From contig JAAZVO010000152.1 in assembly GCA_018623405.1 (NCBI GenBank), positions 1 through 6,608 on the forward strand: 6,608 bases of DNA, read 5' to 3'. A program made the translations under genes and the position numbers. Positions 1-4,820 of this stretch are shown piece by piece. The first letter of the stretch is position 1. The number at the start of each line of letters is the position of its first letter. The DNA comes from Crocinitomicaceae bacterium. Lineage in GTDB: Bacteria; Bacteroidota; Bacteroidia; Flavobacteriales_G; Salibacteraceae. The notes beneath the pieces were generated by a model. The model made no database searches. It had not been told where the DNA came from and was given only the letters and a program-made list of their open reading frames with translations.

Positions 1-180
1 ACACATGCCATGGGCTTGTATGCTCCTCAAAAACCCATACACCCCGGTAGGTGGGCGCCTATTGGTTTTGACACCAAGGTTTTTGTACACAATGGCAACC
101 AAACCAACCCTATTAATGCCATACAAGCCATCTCTGTAGATGAGGTGGTAGACCATTTAATGGAGATGGCAACAACTTGA
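1..180 (+). CDS. C-terminal end of a glycosyltransferase family 9 (heptosyltransferase-like) protein, 5' partial
   Basis: Reading frame 1 is open from the first base of the window to a TGA at 178-180, giving 59 residues with no start codon needed; the gene begins upstream. The segment contains HAMGLYAPQKPIHPGRWAPI, at residues 2-21. This resembles the C-terminal part of GT9 enzymes (ADP-heptose:LPS heptosyltransferase fold, GT-B), where an H-x-A-x-G motif is followed by a hydrophobic strand and a P-x-R/W-P loop near the sugar-nucleotide site. Such enzymes transfer a sugar to the LPS core or another surface glycan at the cytoplasmic face of the inner membrane. The nucleotide-binding residues upstream are outside the window, so donor and acceptor cannot be inferred. 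It lies 81 bp before, and on the same strand as, the T9SS protein gene. The family call is fairly good, the exact substrate unknown. Confidence 0.72.
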   Translation, partial: THAMGLYAPQKPIHPGRWAPIGFDTKVFVHNGNQTNPINAIQAISVDEVVDHLMEMATT

Positions 181-236
181 AGTTATGAAAATTATCCTAA
201 TGATTCAATAAAAAAGAAAAAGGTGGTTTTCTAGAT

Positions 237-244
237 TACTTTTG
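237..244 (+). promoter_or_regulatory. Candidate Bacteroidota -7 box of the T9SS protein gene
   Basis: TACTTTTG fits the Bacteroidota sigma-A -7 consensus TAnnTTTG exactly and ends 17 nt before the ATG at 262. No convincing -33 TTG lies at the usual distance upstream; that stretch is a run of A and G. The same octamer stands 16 nt before the yefM start. Transcription from here would give a leader of about 10-12 nt. Confidence 0.5.
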
Positions 245-261
245 TTTTCCAAACCTTAACC

Positions 262-2379
262 ATGAAAAAATTTCTATCAACACTACTCATACTAAGTTCC
301 TTTTCACTTTTTGCCCAAAACAGAGCTCTAAATTTTGATGGTGGTAATGATTATGTTCAAACTACTTTTTCTGGGATAACAGGTTCTAGCAACCGCACTT
401 TTGAAGCTTGGATATTTGTAAGTCCTACAGCTCCCAGTTCTAACCTATGCATAATGGACTATGGCCTTAATGCTGTAGGTTCTAGAAATTCATTTTCAGT
501 TTCTGCAGCTAGGGGCTTAACATTTATTTCAGGTGGCACAAATGCTAACATAAGCACATCGGGCAATTTAATTACCCTTGGCCAATGGACACATGTGGCT
601 TTTGTACTTAATAATAGTATGGGCTATTTATATGTAAACGGGGTACAATCTGGTACTGGTAATCTCTCTACTGTAAATACACCAACAACTGGGACCAGTT
701 TAAGAATTGGCCAAAGGGTTGCCGGTGGCTCTATTCCTTTTAAAGGGTCTATTGATGAGGTGCGGGTTTGGAATACCGCCCTTTCTGCAACTCAAATTTT
801 GGCCAATATGAATGGTGAGTTTTGTGCACCGCCCAGTAACCTACAGGCTTATTATAAATTTAACCATGGAGCGGCAGGCGGCTCAAACACAGGTGTAACC
901 ACCTTGGTTGATAATTCTGGAAATAGCAACAGTGGTACTTTAAATGGATTTGCCTTAACAGGAGCTACTTCAAATTGGGTTTTAGGAAATGCTTCAATTA
1001 CTCCTGCTTCGATACTAATAGGAGGTACAGATACAGTTTCGGCTTGTGCTCCGTACCTATTGCCATCAGGTTTATCTTTAACCTCCACAGGAATTTACAA
1101 CGATACTACCACTAGTAATTTTGGTTGTGATAGTGCTTATATAGTAAATTATACCGCTCTACCAAACTCTACCGATTCTTTTGCCGTAACCCAATGCGAT
1201 GGATATTTTGCCCCAAGTGGAGCATTTTTTGGCCAATCAGGAAAATATGTTGATGTGCTTTCCAATTCCATTGGATGTGATAGTTTAATCACTATTAACC
1301 TTACCATCAATTCTTCCAAAACAGACTTTCAAACATTATCGGCCTGTAAAAGCTTTTTGAGTCCTGCAGGAAATACATATACCGCAAGTGGAACTTATTT
1401 TGATACCCTTGCTACCATAAAAGGGTGCGACAGTGTAATTGTAAGCAACTTGACCATTACAAGTGACATTATCGCTAACATTAACACCAATGCCTGCGAT
1501 ACTTTTATTACCAATAAAGGCGCAGTAATTACCACAACATCAATATTTAGTGATACCGTTTTTACGGGAACCGGTTGCGATAGTATTTTCAACTACAATA
1601 TTCAAATGGGTTATACCAATGGCTCCAATGCAAGTGGTATTGGGTGTTTAGGAAGTTTTACCTCCGACCTAGGGAATAAATACACCTCAACAGGTCAATA
1701 TACTGAGTACACAACGAATGCTCAAGGGTGCGATTCCATCATCAATTTGGATGTAATTATCAGTACACATAAATCAGTGCAGCTTTGGGATACAATTTGT
1801 CGAAAAAGAAGCTCTCCAAGCGGAAATTACTTATGGACCACAGGGGGTTGGAAATTCGATACCATTGCCACAACATTAGGCTGTGATAGTAATATTCAAA
1901 TGTTCTTGGTGGTAGAAGATATAGATACTACTGTGGCCTTTGTAGATGGCACATTTAGGGCTATTGAAGTAGGGGTAAATTATAGTTGGTTAGATTGCAA
2001 TTCGGGCAATTTAATTTCAGGTGAAAATGGAAGAACTTTTAAGCCTACCCAAGATGGCTCTTATGCATCAATTGTTTCAAACGGGGTTTGTACCGATACT
2101 TCAGGTTGCAAAACCATAACCCTAACTTTAATTGACAATTTAGGAAAAAAAGGAAGCATCAATATTTTTCCTAATCCAACTTACAATAGCATAACTATTT
2201 CCTATTTAGAAGTATTTTCTGTTATAAAGGTTGCTAACCTTCATGGTCAAATTGTTTTTGAAACCCAAACAACTTCTCCAATTTTTGAAGTTAATTTAAC
2301 CAACTTACCTAGTGGAGTTTATCAAGTTGCTATTGAGGCATCTGATTACAGAATAGTAAAAAAGGTAATTAAGAAATAA
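262..2379 (+). CDS. Secreted LamG-domain protein with six Cys-paired repeats and a T9SS type A sorting domain
   Basis: This is a 705-residue exported protein. Residues 1-19 form a Sec signal peptide (Lys-Lys, hydrophobic core, FAQ cleavage region). Residues about 20-185 fit a LamG/concanavalin-like jelly roll: FDGGNDYV at the start, then TFEAWIF, QWTHVAFVLN, YLYVNG and GSIDEVRVWN, the usual landmarks. Residues 195-241 (AYYKFN, DNSGNSNSGTLNG) resemble the linker that often follows such domains. Residues 256-557 are six repeats of 50-51 residues, each with a Cys pair ending in GCDS. Residues 560-622 form an Ig-like module with C579, C610 and C616. Residues about 633-705 are a T9SS type A sorting domain (NIFPNP, LPSGVYQVAI, KKVIKK), which directs passage through the outer membrane and cleavage or anchoring at the surface. 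A carbohydrate-binding or adhesive role is inferred from the LamG fold; no catalytic domain is visible. The ATG at 262 gives a complete signal peptide and follows a -7 box. Confidence 0.9.
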   Translation: MKKFLSTLLILSSFSLFAQNRALNFDGGNDYVQTTFSGITGSSNRTFEAWIFVSPTAPSSNLCIMDYGLNAVGSRNSFSVSAARGLTFISGGTNANISTSGNLITLGQWTHVAFVLNNSMGYLYVNGVQSGTGNLSTVNTPTTGTSLRIGQRVAGGSIPFKGSIDEVRVWNTALSATQILANMNGEFCAPPSNLQAYYKFNHGAAGGSNTGVTTLVDNSGNSNSGTLNGFALTGATSNWVLGNASITPASILIGGTDTVSACAPYLLPSGLSLTSTGIYNDTTTSNFGCDSAYIVNYTALPNSTDSFAVTQCDGYFAPSGAFFGQSGKYVDVLSNSIGCDSLITINLTINSSKTDFQTLSACKSFLSPAGNTYTASGTYFDTLATIKGCDSVIVSNLTITSDIIANINTNACDTFITNKGAVITTTSIFSDTVFTGTGCDSIFNYNIQMGYTNGSNASGIGCLGSFTSDLGNKYTSTGQYTEYTTNAQGCDSIINLDVIISTHKSVQLWDTICRKRSSPSGNYLWTTGGWKFDTIATTLGCDSNIQMFLVVEDIDTTVAFVDGTFRAIEVGVNYSWLDCNSGNLISGENGRTFKPTQDGSYASIVSNGVCTDTSGCKTITLTLIDNLGKKGSINIFPNPTYNSITISYLEVFSVIKVANLHGQIVFETQTTSPIFEVNLTNLPSGVYQVAIEASDYRIVKKVIKK
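1027..1932 (+). repeat. Six tandem protein repeats of 50-51 codons inside the T9SS protein
   Basis: The units cover residues 256-557. First cysteines are at 262, 312, 362, 412, 462 and 513; second cysteines, each in GCDS, are at 289, 339, 389, 439, 490 and 541. The period is thus exactly 50 residues for the first units and 51 for the last. A typical unit reads C, P-S/A-G, S-G-x-Y-x-D-T, six residues, G-C-D-S, then a hydrophobic strand such as NLTI. Unit 4 has lost the PSG turn (TNKG) but keeps both cysteines. DNA identity between units is low, so these are old, diverged duplications and not a recent expansion. I do not know a formal family name; similar GCDS repeats occur in other Bacteroidota surface proteins. 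Confidence 0.85.
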
Positions 2380-2457
2380 TTTTATAGCTCTGCCTGCCTA
2401 TTGATACTTTGCGCCAACGAATTTCAAAAACAATACTTATTAAATAGAAAAATAAAC

Positions 2458-2465
2458 TACTTTTG
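2458..2465 (+). promoter_or_regulatory. Candidate -7 box of the yefM-yoeB operon
   Basis: TACTTTTG matches TAnnTTTG and is identical to the box before the T9SS gene. It ends 16 nt before the ATG at 2482, so the mRNA should begin about 2470-2474 with a leader of roughly 8-12 nt. Its last three bases overlap the first TTGTACAA palindrome, so repressor binding would cover the promoter. No clear -33 TTG is seen. Confidence 0.55.
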
Positions 2466-2482
2466 TACAAATTATTGTACAA
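2463..2482 (+). promoter_or_regulatory. Paired TTGTACAA palindromes: probable YefM/YefM-YoeB operator
   Basis: Two perfect 8-bp palindromes, TTGTACAA at 2463-2470 and at 2475-2482, are separated by ATTA. Their centres are 12 bp apart, just over one helical turn. The first overlaps the -7 box; the last A of the second is the A of the yefM start codon. In E. coli the yefM-yoeB operator is known to contain TGTACA cores spaced 12 bp centre to centre, bound by YefM and cooperatively by YefM-YoeB. Position and geometry here therefore strongly suggest autorepression. Binding itself is inferred. Confidence 0.75.
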
Positions 2483-2730
2483 TGATTGTTACAAGCATTT
2501 CAGATTTCAGGAAAGACCTAAAGAATTATCTCAATAAAGTCACCCAAAATTTGGAGACCCTAATAATAAATAGAGGTAAAGATTCAGGTGTGGTGGTTAT
2601 TTCTTTAGAAGAGTATAACTCGCTTCAAGCTACTCAACATGAGTTATCCTCTTCCAAAAATGAAGAAAGGCTAGATGCTGCCATAGCCAAGTTTCAATCT
2701 GGAAAATCATTTGAAAAAAAATTACCCTAA
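2482..2730 (+). CDS. yefM: YefM/Phd-family antitoxin
   Basis: This 82-residue protein is the predicted labile antitoxin that binds and neutralises YoeB and represses its own operon. It opens with MIVTSISDFRKDLKNYLNKV, the DNA-binding N-terminal fold of the Phd/YefM family. It continues with a strand ending in GVVVISLEEYNSLQ, as in other YefM proteins (xxVLVSxEEWxxLQ). The acidic and charged tail from about residue 55 (KNEERLDAAIAKFQSGKSFE) is the likely toxin-wrapping segment. I chose the ATG at 2482. The frame is open upstream to a TTG at 2401, but the extra 27 residues (Cys- and Asn-rich) have no family counterpart and would overlap the operator and promoter. The stop is 2 nt before the yoeB ATG, so the two are co-transcribed and probably translationally coupled. 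Confidence 0.9.
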   Translation: MIVTSISDFRKDLKNYLNKVTQNLETLIINRGKDSGVVVISLEEYNSLQATQHELSSSKNEERLDAAIAKFQSGKSFEKKLP

Positions 2731-2732
2731 GC

Positions 2733-2990
2733 ATGAAGCTTTGCTTTGTTGAGGAAAGTTGGGAAGACTATTTGTATTGGCAAAAAACCGATAAAAAAAT
2801 GGTTTCTAGAATTAATAAACTCATCAAAGAAATAGCTAGGACGCCTTTTGAAGGTCTTGGAAAACCAGAGCCCTTAAAGTTTAAATACCGTGGTTTTTGG
2901 AGCAGAAGAATTGATCAGGAACATAGGCTTATTTACAAAGTAACTGATAACGAAATTTGGATTGTTAAATGCAGGTTTCATTATGACTAA
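2733..2990 (+). CDS. yoeB: YoeB-family ribosome-dependent mRNA interferase toxin
   Basis: This 85-residue protein is a member of the RelE/YoeB superfamily, whose E. coli member binds the 70S ribosome and cleaves mRNA in the A site. The catalytic residues of E. coli YoeB are all present at the same numbers: E46 (in GKPEPLK), R65 (in EHRLIY) and H83-Y84 at the C-terminus, with one extra Asp after them. The segments ESWEDYLYWQ, TPFEGLGKPEPLK and GFWSRRI are close to the E. coli protein as I remember it. The length equals the family norm (84-85), so the toxin looks intact and active. It starts 2 nt after yefM with no Shine-Dalgarno sequence. Its 3' end faces the Lrp-family gene across 13 bp. Identification is very secure; actual toxicity is inferred. 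Confidence 0.95.
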   Translation: MKLCFVEESWEDYLYWQKTDKKMVSRINKLIKEIARTPFEGLGKPEPLKFKYRGFWSRRIDQEHRLIYKVTDNEIWIVKCRFHYD

Positions 2991-3003
2991 TGCCTTTTCA
3001 AAA

Positions 3004-3465
3004 TCAAATTTCAACCTGCCTGTTAATACTTTGCTCTAACGAGATCATACTTTCAGTACGCTGAACACCTTTAATGGCTTGAATTTTATCATTGAGCACT
3101 TGCCTAAAATGATCAGTGTTTTGGCAAATTACTTTTAAGAACATGCTGTAACCACCTGTTGTGTAATAGGTCTCTGTAATCTCTGGTATGGCTTCCATCT
3201 TTTTGATTACATCCTTGTAATGGGTTCCTTTTTCTAGAAAAACTCCTATAAATGAAGTAACATCAAATCCAATTTTTTTTGGATCTACCAATAAATGAAC
3301 ACCTTTTACTATGCCTAATTTTTCCATGCGTTTCATTCTTACATGAATGGTTCCGGCAGAAACAAGCAGGTTTTGGGCTATTTCAGTGTAGGGTGTTCGC
3401 CCATCTCGCATTAAAACACTTAAAATGGACCGATCTAGATTGTCAAGTTGAAAATTTGAAGCCAT
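3004..3465 (-). CDS. Lrp/AsnC-family transcriptional regulator
   Basis: This 153-residue protein has the two-part Lrp/AsnC architecture. Residues about 6-66 are the winged helix-turn-helix: LDNLDRSILSVLMRDGRTPY, then EIAQNLLVSAGTIHVRMKRM with SAGTIHVRMKRMEKLGIV as recognition helix and wing entry. Residues about 69-146 are the RAM effector/oligomerisation domain (FIGVFLEKG, ITETYYTTGGYSMFLKVI, GVQRTESMISLEQ). Members bind an amino acid or related metabolite and form dimers to octamers that wrap DNA. The usual acidic GDYD-type loop is GGYS here (residues 104-107), so the ligand may differ from leucine or asparagine. The ATG at 3463-3465 places the N-terminus as usual for the family. No target gene adjoins it in the same direction; autoregulation is possible. 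The specific member (Lrp, AsnC or another) cannot be assigned. Confidence 0.9.
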   Translation of the reverse strand: MASNFQLDNLDRSILSVLMRDGRTPYTEIAQNLLVSAGTIHVRMKRMEKLGIVKGVHLLVDPKKIGFDVTSFIGVFLEKGTHYKDVIKKMEAIPEITETYYTTGGYSMFLKVICQNTDHFRQVLNDKIQAIKGVQRTESMISLEQSINRQVEI

Positions 3466-3488
3466 TATTTGGATGAGAATTTATTTAT

Positions 3489-3519
3489 TATGAAAAATTA
3501 AAGATAAATTATTTTCATA
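3489..3519 (-). promoter_or_regulatory. Possible promoter/operator of the Lrp-family gene
   Basis: An inverted repeat, TATGAAAA (3489-3496) and TTTTCATA (3512-3519), surrounds TATCTTTA read on the minus strand (3506 to 3499), which is one base off the TAnnTTTG -7 box and lies 33 nt before the ATG. An overlapping imperfect palindrome at 3511-3530 (ATTTT ... AAAAT) also has the AT-rich dyad look of Lrp sites. In DNA this AT-rich such dyads arise by chance, so this is only a candidate autoregulatory site. Confidence 0.3.
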
Positions 3520-3575
3520 TCTGTAAAAATACGTAAGTTTTTATATCAACATGATAATTGGATGCTTAATCACCA

Positions 3576-3583
3576 TACATTTG
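3576..3583 (+). promoter_or_regulatory. Candidate -7 box of the tRNA-like gene
   Basis: TACATTTG fits TAnnTTTG and ends 23 nt before the predicted mature 5' end at 3607, leaving room for a short leader removable by RNase P. A TTG at 3558-3560 lies 15 bp upstream, shorter than the normal -33 to -7 spacing, so the -33 part is doubtful. Confidence 0.45.
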
Positions 3584-3606
3584 ATTCAGTTCTTTTTAAA
3601 ACACAC

Positions 3607-3724
3607 TGTGGGGTGATGAAACTAGGCAGACATGCCCTCCTGTCTCGGGGGTAGAGAAACCGGTATAAACTTCGAAAAGCTTGAAGCTAACCGCTCTGTG
3701 GAGGTTCGAATCCTCCCCCTACAG
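3607..3724 (+). tRNA. Aberrant class II tRNA or tRNA-like RNA, GUC at the anticodon position, very long variable region
   Basis: A cloverleaf can be drawn. The acceptor stem TGTGGGG (3607-3613) pairs with CCCTACA (3717-3723), 7 bp with one G-U, and G3724 is the discriminator. T8-G9 follow. The D stem ATG/CAT (3616-3618, 3631-3633) encloses AAACTAGGCAGA, with the GG pair and a Leu-like look. The anticodon stem CCCTC/GGGGG (3635-3639, 3647-3651) encloses CTGTCTC, putting GTC (3642-3644) at positions 34-36. The T arm is GGAGG, TTCGAAT, CCTCC (3700-3716), fully canonical. CCA is not encoded. Between 3652 and 3699 the variable region is 48 nt and can form three stacked helices. Asp tRNAs (GUC) are class I with a 5-nt variable loop, so this is not a normal tRNA-Asp. 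Positions 37 and 38 are pyrimidines, also abnormal. A -7 box upstream and a terminator 9 nt downstream suggest its own transcription unit. It could be a tRNA with unusual identity, a regulatory tRNA mimic, or a decaying gene. Confidence 0.65.
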
Positions 3725-3733
3725 CAAAACAAG

Positions 3734-3765
3734 AAGCCTTTCGAAAATTCGGGAGGCTTTTTTTT
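3734..3765 (+). terminator. Rho-independent terminator behind the tRNA-like gene
   Basis: AAGCCT (3734-3739) pairs with AGGCTT (3754-3759) around a 14-nt loop that can itself pair through CGAA/TTCG. The T run extends from 3758 to 3765. It follows the tRNA-like 3' end by 9 nt. On the minus strand the same hairpin is followed by CTTGTTTTG, a weaker U tract, so it may also help end the purF-fabH transcript, whose last stop codon is at 3774. Confidence 0.85.
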
Positions 3766-3773
3766 GCTCAAAA

Positions 3774-4772
3774 CTACCACCTCACAAAAGTACTCCCCCA
3801 AGTAAAGCCGCTTCCAAAAGCAGCAAGGCATAACAAATCGCCATTTTTTACTTTCCCTTGTTCCCAAGCTTCGCTTAAAGCAATGGGAATGGAGGCTGCT
3901 GTGGTATTGCCATACTTCTGAATATTATTGAATACTTGACTATCATTTAAGCCCATTTTCTTTTGGATGTATTCAGATATTCTCAAGTTGGCTTGGTGGG
4001 GTATTAAAAGGTCTATTTGTTTGGGTGTTAAATTGTTTGCCTCAAGGCCTTCATTGATAACCTCCATAAACCTGCTTACAGCATGCTTAAAAACAACGGG
4101 GCCATTCATGTGAGCGCGATGTTCTTCGTTTTCAATTATATCAACCGTCATACGGTTTTTCCGAATACTTCCCGGATGTTTTAACACCAACTCCTCTGCA
4201 TACTCACCTTCAGCGTGAAGGTGAATAGAAAGAATTCCTCTTTCTGTTTCTTTTTCATCTGCAGAAATTACAACAGCACCGGCACCATCTCCAAAAATTA
4301 CTGCGATATGCCTTCCTTTATTTGAGTGGTCTATAATGTTGCTTTGCACCTCGGCTCCAACTAATAGTATGTTTTTATAGATTCCACTTTTTATGTAGGC
4401 ATCAGCCATTGAAAGACCATAAACAAAACCTGAACACTGTTGGCGAATATCAAAAGCAGGAATAGTAGAAAGGCCCATTTGGCGTTGCATTAACACGCCT
4501 GAGCCGGGAAAGTTATAGTCGGGGCTGAGTGTTGCAAAAATGATAAGGTCTATTTCTTCTTTTTTCATTTGGGCTCTTTCAAGTGCCATTTCTGCGGCCC
4601 TTGCCCCCATGCTAGATGTGGTGTCTTTTCCTTCTGTAAAATATCTTCTTTGGTGAATACCTGTGCGCTCCACAATCCACTCATCAGAGGTATCCATCAT
4701 TTTTTCCAAATCGGCGTTGGTAATCACATTTTCGGGCACGTAATGCCCTACTCCTTTTACTATACTTCTCAT
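3774..4772 (-). CDS. fabH: 3-oxoacyl-ACP synthase III (KAS III) family protein
   Basis: This is a 332-residue thiolase-fold enzyme. KAS III condenses an acyl-CoA, usually acetyl- or branched-chain acyl-CoA, with malonyl-ACP to start fatty-acid synthesis in the cytoplasm. The full catalytic triad is visible: C113 in QQCSGFVYGL, H259 in IPHQANLRI and N289 in YGNTTAASIP. Other family landmarks are TSDEWIVERTGIHQRRY (residues 28-44), FGDGAGAVV (160-168) and the C-terminal FGSGFTWGSTFV (319-330). Length is close to the E. coli enzyme (317). It lies 48 bp after purF on the same strand and not beside plsX or other fab genes, so it could be either the main FabH or a second KAS III paralogue used for a special primer; sequence alone does not separate these. 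The ATG at 4770-4772 gives the standard N-terminus, with GAGGA directly before it, too close for an ideal Shine-Dalgarno. Confidence 0.88.
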   Translation of the reverse strand: MRSIVKGVGHYVPENVITNADLEKMMDTSDEWIVERTGIHQRRYFTEGKDTTSSMGARAAEMALERAQMKKEEIDLIIFATLSPDYNFPGSGVLMQRQMGLSTIPAFDIRQQCSGFVYGLSMADAYIKSGIYKNILLVGAEVQSNIIDHSNKGRHIAVIFGDGAGAVVISADEKETERGILSIHLHAEGEYAEELVLKHPGSIRKNRMTVDIIENEEHRAHMNGPVVFKHAVSRFMEVINEGLEANNLTPKQIDLLIPHQANLRISEYIQKKMGLNDSQVFNNIQKYGNTTAASIPIALSEAWEQGKVKNGDLLCLAAFGSGFTWGSTFVRW

Positions 4773-4792
4773 TCCTCGAAATTGCGTGGAAT

Positions 4793-4800
4793 CAAAAATA
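4793..4800 (-). promoter_or_regulatory. Candidate -7 box between purF and fabH
   Basis: Read on the minus strand, 4800 to 4793 is TATTTTTG, a full TAnnTTTG match, ending 20 nt before the fabH ATG. It would allow fabH to be transcribed separately from purF with a short leader. The expected -33 region overlaps the end of purF and shows no clear TTG. Confidence 0.4.
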
Positions 4801-4820
4801 ACAGAAATAGAAAGGTTTTG

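Noticed and set aside
216..231. GAAAA/TTTTC hairpin after the glycosyltransferase gene as a terminator
   Set aside because: The stem is only 5 bp and AT-rich, and no T run follows directly.
852..1592. Minus-strand open frames of 78 codons (852-1088) and 65 codons (1395-1592) opposite the T9SS protein
   Set aside because: Both lie antisense to a well-supported coding region, reflect its repeated composition and have no promoter or recognisable domain.
1027..1932. 150-bp periodicity considered as CRISPR or DNA satellite
   Set aside because: The period is in the protein; the DNA units are strongly diverged and there are no identical short repeats with unique spacers.
2401..2481. Upstream TTG start extending yefM by 27 residues
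   Set aside because: The extension has no counterpart in the family and would cover the -7 box and both operator palindromes; ATG at 2482 gives a normal YefM N-terminus.
3607..3724. Reading the RNA as ordinary tRNA-Asp, tRNA-Leu or tRNA-Sec, or shifting the anticodon loop to read CTC
   Set aside because: Asp tRNAs lack a long variable arm; the loop has no Leu anticodon or UCA; shifting the loop breaks the 5-bp anticodon stem.
3622..3867. 81-codon minus-strand open frame
   Set aside because: It is the complement of the tRNA-like T arm, the terminator and the 3' end of fabH, with no plausible protein features.
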